NCBI GenBank assembly: GCA_017881765.1
Contig: JADGQN010000077.1
Location: 1 to 14,160, forward strand
Source: Syntrophobacterales bacterium
Lineage (GTDB): Bacteria > Desulfobacterota > Syntrophorhabdia > Syntrophorhabdales > WCHB1-27
Direction of reading: 5' to 3'
DNA: 14,160 nt
Part shown: piece by piece, positions 1-6,650 of the stretch
How the letters are laid out: each line of letters begins with the position of its first letter
How positions within the stretch are numbered: position 1 is the stretch's first letter
Program-made: the position numbers and the translations under genes
The notes under the pieces: generated by a model
Told to the model about the DNA's origin: nothing
Databases searched by the model: none
Seen by the model: only the letters and a program-made list of their open reading frames with translations

Positions 1-443
1 AAATATTCGGGAGGGCCGAACTCCAGGGCAAAGCCCGCAAGGACCGGCCCCAGGAGCATCAACCCGACAACGCTCAACGTGCCGCCGATAAAGGAACCGA
101 ACGCGGAGATCCCGAGGGCGGGCCCAGCCCGGCCCTGACGGGCCATCTTATATCCGTCGAGGCAGGTTACTACCGAGGAGGCCTCACCGGGAATATTGAC
201 GAGAATGGACGTCGTGGAGCCGCCATACTGCGCGCCATAATAGATACCCGCGATCATTATAATCGCTGCTTCCGGTCGCAGGCTGAACGTGATGGGCAAC
301 AAGAGGGCAATCGTTGCGGCCGGGCCGAGACCGGGCAGCACTCCCACCAGCGTCCCCAGGAAGACGCCTATGAAGCAGAAAAGAAGGTTCACGGGAAGGA
401 GTGCAACGCTGAAGCCGAGATAAAGGTTATGCAGCAATTCCAT
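1..443 (-). CDS. tctA: Tripartite tricarboxylate transporter large permease TctA (N-terminal part, cut by window edge)
   Basis: This is the large membrane subunit of a TTT-family secondary transporter, which takes up a carboxylate delivered by a periplasmic TctC protein using an ion gradient. Only the first 147 codons are present; the rest lies beyond the left edge. Translating the minus strand from ATG at 443 gives a start MELLHNLYLGF, a hydrophobic stretch, then the family signature GVLPGLGPAATIALLLPIT near residues 33-51. The second conserved block follows, with YYGAQYGGSTTSI and NIPGEASSVVT near residues 68-92. The start lies two bases after the tctB stop, so the two genes are translationally coupled; a GAGAGG about 20 bases upstream is the only weak ribosome-binding site. 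Family assignment is firm from these motifs. The substrate cannot be read from the sequence. Confidence 0.93.
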   Translation of the reverse strand, partial: MELLHNLYLGFSVALLPVNLLFCFIGVFLGTLVGVLPGLGPAATIALLLPITFSLRPEAAIIMIAGIYYGAQYGGSTTSILVNIPGEASSVVTCLDGYKMARQGRAGPALGISAFGSFIGGTLSVVGLMLLGPVLAGFALEFGPPEY

Positions 444-445
444 CG

Positions 446-883
446 TCAGAACCCGAAAACGCCTCTCGGAAGGTTACTCTTCAAGAGAATATCGAAGAGG
501 ACATATGCCAAACCTATGCAGGCCACGGCCGACAGGAAGGCTACATACCATCTCTGGCGGCCTACCCACAGAAAAAGGAAAAACATCAAAAGAAAGCTGA
601 CAACAACAAAGCCCAGGTATTCCAGTAAGAGGAAGTAGGCCACCAGTGCGGCAAAGAGCACAAGCATCCTGATGATGGCCGGCGCAGAGACAGCATCTTC
701 CTCGCTCTCCTCCTTCCCCCCTTTTATCATCAAGAACAGGGAGAGGAGCACCAGTACCGCGGCAATCAAGGCGGGAAAAAATCCCGGCCCGGGCGCATGG
801 AGACTGCCTATGGAAAGACCCTTGCCCTGCCAGAAGATGGCAAATGCAATCAGGAAGACTACCAGGCCGCTTATCCTATTCAC
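446..883 (-). CDS. tctB: Tripartite tricarboxylate transporter small membrane subunit TctB
   Basis: This is the small membrane subunit of the TTT transporter, about 145 residues with four hydrophobic segments (roughly residues 4-20, 33-52, 62-100 as a pair, and 108-130). The family hallmark GPGFFPALIAAVLVLL follows the first helix. I place the start at GTG 883, giving MNRISGLVVFL, which is how TctB proteins normally begin. AAGGGAAG lies about 10 bases upstream. A longer reading from TTG at 910 adds nine polar residues, overlaps the preceding tctC by 11 bases and has no visible ribosome-binding site. The gene sits between tctC (16-base gap with this start) and tctA (2-base gap) in one operon. 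Low sequence conservation is normal for this subunit; its position and hydropathy make the call secure. Confidence 0.9.
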   Translation of the reverse strand: MNRISGLVVFLIAFAIFWQGKGLSIGSLHAPGPGFFPALIAAVLVLLSLFLMIKGGKEESEEDAVSAPAIIRMLVLFAALVAYFLLLEYLGFVVVSFLLMFFLFLWVGRQRWYVAFLSAVACIGLAYVLFDILLKSNLPRGVFGF

Positions 884-899
884 ACTGTTTCCGCTTCCC

Positions 900-1868
900 T
901 TATTTGACAACGATGTTGGCTTGTTTCACCACGGGTGACCACTTCTTCACTTCGCTCTCGATAAAGAGTTGTGTATTCCGCGCACTGAGAAAGTTGACGG
1001 TCAACTCCATTTTCTCCAGCTTTTCCCGCACCATTTTGTCCTGCAAAGCCCTCTCCAGGCTCTCTTCCAGCTTCCTCACTATTGGGCCCGGGGTCTTTGC
1101 CGGAGCGAGCATGAGGTTACATCCGGCGGAAATCGCCAGATCCGGGAATCCCTGCTCGAGGGCGGTCGCCACGTTCGGAAGCATCGGGTCCCGCTTCTCT
1201 GAAAGGACTGCCACTGCCTTGACTGCGTTCGATTGGACATGCGGCTGCTGGAAGATGGTCAGGATACCCACCTGGATGTGATTCCCCAGCAGGGCTGTTA
1301 TGGCTGGATTCTCACCTGCGAAGGGGATGAACTGGAGATCGACTTTCGCCGAACTCTTGAAGAGCTCCCCGATAAGGTGCTGGAGACTTCCGAACGTGCT
1401 CCCGCCGTACGAGAGGCTGCCGGGGGTTTTGTTGATGTAAGCCACCAGCTCAGGTAACGTCTTTACCGGCAGGTCTTTGTTGACCAGCATAAGAAAATTG
1501 AAACTGACCAGCCTCCCGATCGGCGTGAAATCACTCACCTTGAAAGGCACGTTGGGGGTTATCATGGGAAGAAAGATCAACGTGGCGGCTGGACTGATAA
1601 AGAGCGTGTACCCGTCAGGCTTTGAGCCGGCTACATACCCGGTGCCCACCGCGGTACCGCCGCCGGGCTTGTTCACCACAACGACCGGCTGCTTGAGATA
1701 TTCACCCATTTTTTCCGCCACCACGCGAGCACTCAGATCGATCGGCCCGCCAGGCGGGAATGGACAGACAAGTTGAATCGGCTTACTGGGGTACTCCTCC
1801 AGGCCCCATCCCGAGGACGCCGTGCATACAAAGGTAAGGCAGGCTAAAAGCAGTATACTTCGTCTCAT
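900..1868 (-). CDS. tctC: TctC/BUG-family periplasmic solute-binding protein, copy 1
   Basis: This is an extracytoplasmic carboxylate-binding receptor of the Bug/TctC family, which captures the substrate in the periplasm and hands it to TctAB. From ATG 1868 it is 322 residues. It has a hydrophobic signal peptide (about residues 1-22, ending near SGWG), then the family blocks YPSKPIQLVCPFPPGG, DLSARVVAE, VVVNKPGGG and SKPDGYTL in the first 100 residues. The C-terminal region contains APAKTPGPIVRKLE. I prefer ATG 1868 because AAAGGGG stands five bases upstream; the alternative GTG at 1874 overlaps that site and only adds two residues. It lies 45 bases downstream of a second tctC and just upstream of tctB. 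It is clearly a paralogue of its neighbour, with the last 65 residues matching at well over half of the positions. Ligand unknown; Bug proteins bind diverse carboxylates and some amides. Confidence 0.93.
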   Translation of the reverse strand: MRRSILLLACLTFVCTASSGWGLEEYPSKPIQLVCPFPPGGPIDLSARVVAEKMGEYLKQPVVVVNKPGGGTAVGTGYVAGSKPDGYTLFISPAATLIFLPMITPNVPFKVSDFTPIGRLVSFNFLMLVNKDLPVKTLPELVAYINKTPGSLSYGGSTFGSLQHLIGELFKSSAKVDLQFIPFAGENPAITALLGNHIQVGILTIFQQPHVQSNAVKAVAVLSEKRDPMLPNVATALEQGFPDLAISAGCNLMLAPAKTPGPIVRKLEESLERALQDKMVREKLEKMELTVNFLSARNTQLFIESEVKKWSPVVKQANIVVK

Positions 1869-1913
1869 GCGCACCCCTTTCAGGTCACATCGGAGAGTAA
1901 ATGATTTCTCAGC

Positions 1914-2885
1914 CTACTTGGCGACGATATTCGCTTTCTTCACCACTGCAGACCACTTCTTCGTCTCGGCGTCGAGGAACACCTGGGTATCCCTGGCATT
2001 CATGAAATCAATCTTGTATTCCATTTTTTCCAGTTTCTCTCTGGCTTCCTTGTCGCGGAGTGTCTTCTCCAACGCATCTTCCAGCTTCTTTACGATGGGA
2101 GCGGGTGTTTTGGCGGGGGCCATAAGCACATTGTAGATGTTGGCCAGTAGCTCAGGGTAGCCCTGCTCCGCCGACGTCGGCACCTGCGGGAGACGCGCAT
2201 CCCGTTTGGGGGCAAGGATCGCCAGGGGCCGGATCGCGCCTGACCGGATGTGAGACCCGCTGGAAGAATAGGTGAGAACACTCGTTTGCACGTGGTTACC
2301 CACCAGGGCGGTCACCGACTGTAGTTCAGAGTTGTAGGGGATGTGCTGTATATCGACTTGCATCTGAGCGTTGAACATTTCCATAACCAGGTGCGGAAGC
2401 GTTCCCACACCGGCCGTGCCATAAGAGAGCGTCTTTGGGTGCTGTTTCGCGTAGGCCACCAATTCAGGCAAAGTCTTTACCGGTAGATCCTTGTTAACAA
2501 GAAATATTTGATCGGCGGAGACGGACTTCCCGATCGGCGTGAGCTCGCTCAGCTTGTAAGGCAGATCCGGGGTGATCAAAGGGACGAGGACGATCGCTAT
2601 CCACGTAGTGAGAATCGTATAACCATCCGGTTTGGAGGCAGCTACAAACGCGGTGCCCATAGCCGAAGCGGCGCCCGGTTTGTTCACCACAATGAGCGGC
2701 TGGCCCAGATATTTTCCCATATGTTCCGCAACGACGCGCGCAGCGATATCCGTGATACCGCCAACGGCAAATGGGCAGATGAACTGGATCGGCTTGTTGG
2801 GGTAGTCATCTTTAGCCCAGCCCTCCGACGCAGTCAGCATCACCAGAAAGCCCAGCAGAATAGCCATTGCAGCTTTCGCCTTCAT
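1914..2885 (-). CDS. tctC: TctC/BUG-family periplasmic solute-binding protein, copy 2 (operon first gene)
   Basis: This is a second TctC-type receptor of 323 residues and the first gene of the TTT operon. The start ATG at 2885 is preceded by GAAGGGGGG, a strong ribosome-binding site. A signal peptide covers about residues 1-24 (charged MKAK, hydrophobic core, cleavage near GWA). The mature part shows YPNKPIQFICPFAVGG, DIAARVVAEHMG, LIVVNKPGAASAMGTA and SKPDGYTI in order, followed by the usual APAKTPAPIVKKLE block near the C-terminus. The glycine-rich PGGG of copy 1 is PGAA here, and the loop after PFAVGG reads ITD instead of PID. Both lie in parts of the fold that line the ligand cleft, so the two receptors may have different ligands. 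Being promoter-proximal, this copy should be the more abundant. Family is certain; substrate unknown. Confidence 0.93.
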   Translation of the reverse strand: MKAKAAMAILLGFLVMLTASEGWAKDDYPNKPIQFICPFAVGGITDIAARVVAEHMGKYLGQPLIVVNKPGAASAMGTAFVAASKPDGYTILTTWIAIVLVPLITPDLPYKLSELTPIGKSVSADQIFLVNKDLPVKTLPELVAYAKQHPKTLSYGTAGVGTLPHLVMEMFNAQMQVDIQHIPYNSELQSVTALVGNHVQTSVLTYSSSGSHIRSGAIRPLAILAPKRDARLPQVPTSAEQGYPELLANIYNVLMAPAKTPAPIVKKLEDALEKTLRDKEAREKLEKMEYKIDFMNARDTQVFLDAETKKWSAVVKKANIVAK

Positions 2886-2973
2886 GATCCCCCCTTCTTA
2901 TGTAAATGGAGTTGCGATTGGTTCGATTTGCAGAACGCCCCTCGCTGAGCAGCCAGCCCCCGTTTGATACTGT

Positions 2974-3002
2974 TTTATCCCGCTTTTGCCTCTACTTGTC
3001 AA
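2974..3002 (-). promoter_or_regulatory. Sigma70-type promoter of the TTT operon
   Basis: On the minus strand TTGACA (2997-3002, a perfect -35) is followed after 17 bases by GATAAA (2974-2979, four of six matches to the -10 consensus). Transcription would start near 2967, giving a leader of about 80 bases before tctC copy 2. Nothing else in this orientation could serve the operon. Spacing and the perfect -35 make it a good candidate, but it has not been tested. Confidence 0.6.
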
Positions 3003-3017
3003 GAAAAATGAATCAGT

Positions 3018-3030
3018 TCGGGCAACCCGA
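3018..3030. promoter_or_regulatory. Small dyad upstream of the TTT promoter, possible operator
   Basis: TCGGG-CAA-CCCGA is a perfect 5-bp inverted repeat with a 3-base spacer. It lies 15 bases upstream of the -35 box of the TTT operon and between it and the decayed gene on the other strand. A regulator site would fit this position. The arms are short, so chance is a real alternative. Confidence 0.2.
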
Positions 3031-3120
3031 GGGAATCCATTGACTGGACATGGCGAGTGCGCTACATCAGCTCGGGATACGGCTGAAGGGCTATGACGGT
3101 TCATTAATGGAGGCATGGAC

Positions 3121-3436
3121 ATGATACAGATCACGAGGAATCTGTACGTAGAGAGCGGTATGACAGCGTGCAATCTGGGTTTCGTGACCACAAAGGCAGT
3201 GGGTCGTCATGATCGATACGCCGATGAAGCCGACGGATGCGGTGAAATGGCGGGACGAAGCGGGCAAGAAAGGAAAGATACGATATCTCATCAATACTGA
3301 AGAGCATCCCGACCACTGACAGACCAGCCATTTCTTCCCGGGGATCCTGATTACCTCCCGGGAGACCAGAGATAAATTGGCGGACAAGTGGCGAGACTCT
3401 CTCAGCTTTATTCTTAGTGCATCGTTATTTTCTTGA
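3121..3436 (+). pseudogene. Decayed MBL-fold (metallo-beta-lactamase superfamily) hydrolase, 5' remnant
   Basis: A start with a good ribosome-binding site (GGAGG at 3109-3113, seven bases before ATG 3121; ATG 3115 is also in frame) opens with MIQITRNLYVESGMTACN and LGFVTTKAV, the usual N-terminal strands of an MBL-fold hydrolase. At the GGG run 3201-3203 the frame is lost. Removing one G restores VVMIDTPMKPTDAVKWRDEA and then YLINTEEHPDH, the metal-binding strand and loop of this superfamily (an H-x-x-D-H variant of HxHxDH). An in-frame TGA follows at 3317, and the same frame then continues with SHFFPGILITSRETRDKLAD before similarity fades; the frame closes at 3436. Only about 105 codons of a gene normally near 270-300 remain, and the later metal ligands are gone. 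Two lesions and a lost 3' half make this a pseudogene. A sequencing error could explain the G run but not the rest. Any product would be the 60-residue out-of-frame peptide ending at 3300. Confidence 0.75.
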
Positions 3437-3596
3437 TAAACATGCTTCCCTCCTGAACTGTGTTGCTCCATTCAGTGCGGTGGTATAGCAGGAGATGGAG
3501 CATCCTTGCTGCATCCAGGCCCCGGCTGGCCCGGCCCTGGTTAGCGCAAGAAACGGTGCTCCGCCCTGCAGCGATTTTCTCATAGGCTCAATGGGC

Positions 3597-3626
3597 TTGA
3601 CGGATGTGGTCGCATAGCGATATAAG
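3597..3626 (+). promoter_or_regulatory. Promoter of the MFS transporter gene
   Basis: TTGACG (3597-3602, five of six) and TATAAG (3621-3626, five of six) are separated by 18 bases. Transcription would begin near 3633, about 50 bases before the MFS start codon. The rest of the stretch 3437-3596 between the pseudogene and this promoter holds only a 40-codon ORF (3495-3617) without a spaced ribosome-binding site and a GC-rich imperfect inverted repeat near 3509-3540. I recognise nothing else there. Confidence 0.5.
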
Positions 3627-3683
3627 TTTGTCGGCATACGCAACGTTTCGGATTCGCTGAACTCCGGATGAAATGAGAATAGC

Positions 3684-4847
3684 ATGCAACGACGACGTCT
3701 CGTTATACTGGGGATAGGACATCTCGCGACTGACCTCAGCCAGGGAGCGCTGCCCGCCCTTCTCCCTTTTCTCATCGCGGAGTACCACCTCTCGTACAGC
3801 GCCGCGGCGGGCATCGTTTTTGCCGCCAACATTTTTTCCTCCCTCATCCAGCCCGTGTTCGGACATTTTGCGGATCGTCTTTCCAAAACGTGGCTTATAC
3901 CGGCCGGCATGCTGGTTTCCGGGGCGGGAACGGCGCTCATCGGCGTTGCTCCGGGTTACTGGTTCATTTTCACCGTGGTCGCACTGAGCGGCATCGGCAT
4001 GGCCGCCTTCCATCCGGAAGCGGCCCGCCTCGTCAACCTGGTAGCCGGCAAGAACAAGTCAAGCGCAATGAGCATATTCACGACAGGCGGGCAGCTCGGC
4101 TTTGCGGTCGGTCCGCTCCTCACGACCACCGTCGTGCTCGCATTCGGGTTGAAGGGTACGCTCTTTCTCTTTGTGCCCGTGATAGTGGCCGCGCTCTTCC
4201 TGATGCCCATGACCGCCCAGCTAGGCAGGCAGGAACGGCAGACCAATGGAGCCGGCCTTCTTCAGCCGAAAGGAGACCAACGGGACGAATGGGGAGCTTT
4301 CACGATCCTGATGGTCGCAATCGTGCTCCGTTCCGTCCTCTTTTACGGCTTGAATACGTTCATGCCGCTTTACTGGCTCAATGTCCTGCATCAGTCGAAC
4401 GCCGCGGCGGGCATGATACTCACGATCTACTTTAGCTGTGGGGTCTTCGGGACCCTTCTTGGCGGAAGGTTGGGAGACCGGTTCGGATACCGTCGGATAG
4501 TACTGATCAGCCTGCTCGCGGTGACCTGTCTGCTGCCCGTTTTTCTCTGCCTGGAAAACGCGCGCGCGGCAACCATGGTCATCGTGCCGATCGGCTTTAT
4601 CCTGTTTCTCTCTTCCAGCTCGCTGATCGTGATGGGACAGAAATATTTGCCGAACCATTTGGGGCTCGCATCGGGCGTGACGCTGGGCCTGGCTATCACC
4701 GCGGGAGGGACAGCAGCACCTTTCCTGGGGAAAGCAGCTGACAGTTATGGAATCCACTCGGCCATGTGGATTCTCACATGCTTGCCCGTGATTTGCGCGT
4801 GTCTGATTTTTGCCCTGCCGCGTTCGTCCAAGGCCCTCTCCGCTTAA
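3684..4847 (+). CDS. MFS transporter, fosmidomycin-resistance (Fsr)-like exporter
   Basis: This is a 387-residue major facilitator of the Fsr type, an inner-membrane drug/proton antiporter family. It has twelve predicted helices in two halves. Helix 1 begins at once (LVILGIGHLATDLSQGALPALLPFL, here with the family-typical H-x-x-x-D). The first half carries the loop GHFADRLSK (motif-A position, about residues 60-68). The strongest family marker is FHPEAARLVNLVAGKNK followed by SIFTTGGQLGFAVGPLL, about residues 110-147. The second half carries GGRLGDRFGYRR near residue 258-269. The start ATG 3684 has only a weak GAG-rich site upstream but gives the expected N-terminus. It has its own promoter and is not in an operon with the next gene, 301 bases away. 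Fosmidomycin export is the family label, not proof of substrate; aromatic or other small molecules are possible. Confidence 0.88.
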   Translation: MQRRRLVILGIGHLATDLSQGALPALLPFLIAEYHLSYSAAAGIVFAANIFSSLIQPVFGHFADRLSKTWLIPAGMLVSGAGTALIGVAPGYWFIFTVVALSGIGMAAFHPEAARLVNLVAGKNKSSAMSIFTTGGQLGFAVGPLLTTTVVLAFGLKGTLFLFVPVIVAALFLMPMTAQLGRQERQTNGAGLLQPKGDQRDEWGAFTILMVAIVLRSVLFYGLNTFMPLYWLNVLHQSNAAAGMILTIYFSCGVFGTLLGGRLGDRFGYRRIVLISLLAVTCLLPVFLCLENARAATMVIVPIGFILFLSSSSLIVMGQKYLPNHLGLASGVTLGLAITAGGTAAPFLGKAADSYGIHSAMWILTCLPVICACLIFALPRSSKALSA

Positions 4848-4890
4848 GCGCGCCTTCCTCTTTGCCCGCGGTCTGCCGCTAATCCGTGAT

Positions 4891-5030
4891 ATACCAATTC
4901 GCCTTCATGTCCCACGGGGATGCTTCGCTATGTATACCTTCCGGGTACCCGCCGTGCGGGTGGGGCTCCTCGCTGCCGCCCGGGGCACCCGGCCGAAGGC
5001 TGGGTCGTCCGCTTGAATGCAAATCGGTAT
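4891..5030. repeat. Imperfect inverted-repeat element, copy A (140 bp)
   Basis: The ends ATACCAATTCGC (4891-4902) and GCAAATCGGTAT (5019-5030) are inverted copies, 10 of 12 matching. Inside, ACCCGC-CGT-GCGGGT (4947-4961) forms a perfect 6-bp hairpin close to the centre. The element shares its end sequence, internal GCCTTCAT near the left end, TTGAATGCAA near the right end, a GCTTCG block and a central hairpin with the element at 9865-9989, in the same orientation. It fills most of the gap between the MFS and EamA genes. No ORF in it looks real. It resembles a REP/MITE-like non-autonomous repeat; I cannot name a family. The remaining bases of the gap (4848-4890, 5031-5148) show no clear promoter or terminator. 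Confidence 0.65.
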
Positions 5031-5148
5031 CGTCTTTCAGAGGGCAATATACCTTGGGTGGGAATGCCCCGTCTTCCTGCGATTTGCTTCAAAGGAAAAT
5101 GTAATATAGGATTTCTCTTCGTATTTCTCTTCGTGCTTAGGGGAACGT

Positions 5149-6096
5149 GTGAGCGAACCATTGTCGCGGAAAGGGCTTTTTCATCTATTTGTGGTCTATA
5201 CCGTGTGGAGCACTACCTATCTCGCCATGCGGGTCGGGGTCAATCCCGCGAACGGGTTTCCTCCTTTCGCGTTTGGCGCGCTGCGCATGGCTGTCGCTGC
5301 TTCTATTCTCTTGGTAATGGCTCGTCTGCAAGGAGTGCGAACAAAGCCAACCCGGGCTGAAATAGTACCGCTGGTGGTCGCCGGAAACCTGCTCTGGTGC
5401 GGTGGGAACGGGCTGGTGCTCTGGGCGGAGCAATATGTCCCTTCGGGCTTCTCGTGCCTGATCGTCTCCGCTGCCCCTATCTGGGCAACCCTTATCGAGC
5501 TCTGCTTATACAAAAAGCGGCCGTCGACTGCCCTGGTTGCATCTTTGCTCGTTGGCTTTGCGGGCGTGGCGGTCCTGAGCGCGCCTTCCCTGGGCAGCAG
5601 AGGCTCGACTGATTTTCTCGCCGTCGTGGCCTTGGTGCTGTCGCCGCTTTGCTGGGTCCTGGGCTCGGTCTTCCAGGCGCGACGGCCCGTCAATCTTGCC
5701 CCACAGGTAATGTCCGGCTACCATCACCTGGCGGCGCTTTTCGGCTTTCTCATCGTCTCATTGGCGCTCGGTGAGCCGGCACCCCATCCTTCGCTTTCAG
5801 CGTGGACTGCCTGGGGGTACCTCGTAATTTTCGGCTCGGTCGGTGCCTTTACTTCGTACGTTGTCGCTCTACGGTTGTTGCCGATCAATATCGTCATGAC
5901 CTATGCCTACGTCAACCCGGTGCTCGCCTTGTTCCTCGGCTGGTTGCTGCTGAATGAGTCGATCACTCCGCGGACTTTATTAGGGGCCGGACTCGTGGTT
6001 CTCAGCGTATGCGCCATTTTCCACTTCAGGCAGCGGAAGAAGGCGGGTGCTCCTCAACTCTCTGAAGCCGAATCCGTGCCTGTTGACGGAGTTTGA
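5149..6096 (+). CDS. EamA/DMT-family (drug/metabolite) transporter
   Basis: This is a 315-residue inner-membrane protein with ten predicted helices made of two EamA repeats, the architecture of the RhaT/YdcZ-like DMT exporters. The first repeat begins FHLFVVYTVWSTTYLAMRVGV, continues with PPFAFGALRMAVAA (typical P-x-x-x-x-x-x-R of helix 2) and ends near residue 140. The second runs from about residue 150 to 290, with the classical late block YVNPVLALFLGWLLLNESIT near residues 250-270. GTG 5149 is used as start because AGGGGA lies four bases upstream; the translation then begins directly before helix 1. It is monocistronic in this window, and its neighbour on the 3' side is convergent. Members move amino acids, sugars, nucleosides or drugs, so substrate is unknown. 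Confidence 0.9.
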   Translation: MSEPLSRKGLFHLFVVYTVWSTTYLAMRVGVNPANGFPPFAFGALRMAVAASILLVMARLQGVRTKPTRAEIVPLVVAGNLLWCGGNGLVLWAEQYVPSGFSCLIVSAAPIWATLIELCLYKKRPSTALVASLLVGFAGVAVLSAPSLGSRGSTDFLAVVALVLSPLCWVLGSVFQARRPVNLAPQVMSGYHHLAALFGFLIVSLALGEPAPHPSLSAWTAWGYLVIFGSVGAFTSYVVALRLLPINIVMTYAYVNPVLALFLGWLLLNESITPRTLLGAGLVVLSVCAIFHFRQRKKAGAPQLSEAESVPVDGV

Positions 6097-6156
6097 CGGC
6101 GGAGTGATTTCCGGGAGGACTCTGTTTCTGATATGTCGTTTTTTTGACTCCGGCTG

Positions 6157-6579
6157 TCACCTGCGTTTTCGTTGAGCGAGAGCAACGGTGGTTCTCTTCA
6201 CCTTCAACGCTTCAAGGGTGTCCCTGATCTCTTTCACTTCAGCCCGGAGCTGTGTGTTGGTTGCCCTGAGGTCCTGTATCTCGGCATTAGTCGAGGCAAT
6301 CTCTTCTTTTGTGTCGGTTGCAGTCACTTGTGCCTTGAGGGTGTTGAGATCTTTGACAGCTGATCCGACCGCGGATTGCACCGTGCTGACTTCATTGTCG
6401 AGGTAGAGAAAGCCTTTGCCCACGGCAGCAACTGCGAGAATGGAACAGAATGCCATGAGGATATACTGCAGAAAAATCTTATATGATCTTTTCTTTTCCG
6501 GCTTTACCTCTTGATTGCTCATGGCACTCAGCAACTCTTCGGTGCCCGTTAAATGTCTTACCGATGCGCTCCTTTCCAT
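6157..6579 (-). CDS. Small single-span membrane protein with periplasmic coiled coil, unknown function
   Basis: From ATG 6579, preceded by GAGGAGG five bases upstream, the product is 140 residues. An upstream ATG at 6609 would add ten residues but would read through that ribosome-binding site. Residues 1-35 are polar and end in the positive patch KPEKKRSYK. About residues 36-59 form one membrane helix (FLQYILMAFCSILAVAAVGKGFLYL). Residues 60-128 are strongly helical with heptad spacing (VSTVQSAVGSAVKDLNTL, then NAEIQDLRATNTQLRAEV and IRDTLEALKV), and the tail is basic (QRKRR). Positive-inside logic puts the N-terminus in the cytoplasm and the coiled coil in the periplasm. It follows the TRAP dctM gene by 71 bases on the same strand, so read-through is possible. 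I do not recognise a family; a scaffold or partner of a periplasmic or membrane complex is only a guess. Confidence 0.7.
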   Translation of the reverse strand: MERSASVRHLTGTEELLSAMSNQEVKPEKKRSYKIFLQYILMAFCSILAVAAVGKGFLYLDNEVSTVQSAVGSAVKDLNTLKAQVTATDTKEEIASTNAEIQDLRATNTQLRAEVKEIRDTLEALKVKRTTVALAQRKRR

Positions 6580-6650
6580 GACAACCTCCTCGCATGATGT
6601 ATGACGCAAATATCGTTACTTGCAAATGCGAGGCCAATGCAGAAGGCGAC

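Noticed and set aside
3317..3319. TGA in the MBL-fold remnant read as selenocysteine
   Set aside because: The gene already has a frameshift upstream and loses similarity shortly downstream, so decay explains the TGA. No SECIS-like hairpin is apparent right after it.
3509..3540. GC-rich imperfect inverted repeat considered as a terminator
   Set aside because: The stem has a bulge and is not followed by a T tract on either strand.
3495..3617. A 40-codon plus-strand ORF between the MBL remnant and the MFS gene
   Set aside because: No properly spaced ribosome-binding site, it contains the likely MFS promoter, and no recognisable domain; it might be a remnant but cannot be supported as a gene.
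3425..4013. Two long minus-strand frames over the 5' part of the MFS gene and the gap before it
   Set aside because: They mostly mirror the MFS gene in antisense and the upstream part shows no domain. The MFS reading has unmistakable family motifs.
4221..4757. A 178-codon minus-strand frame within the MFS gene
   Set aside because: Antisense of transmembrane coding sequence; highly charged His/Asp/Arg-rich translation with no known pattern.
4810..5360. Plus-strand ORFs over the MFS-EamA gap
   Set aside because: They cross the inverted-repeat element and overlap the starts of real genes in other frames; composition is that of the repeat.
6097..6156. Possible bidirectional terminator between the convergent EamA and coiled-coil genes
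   Set aside because: There is a T7 run near 6138, but the only pairing (CGGAGT with ACTCCG) has a very large loop and lies around the T run, not before it.
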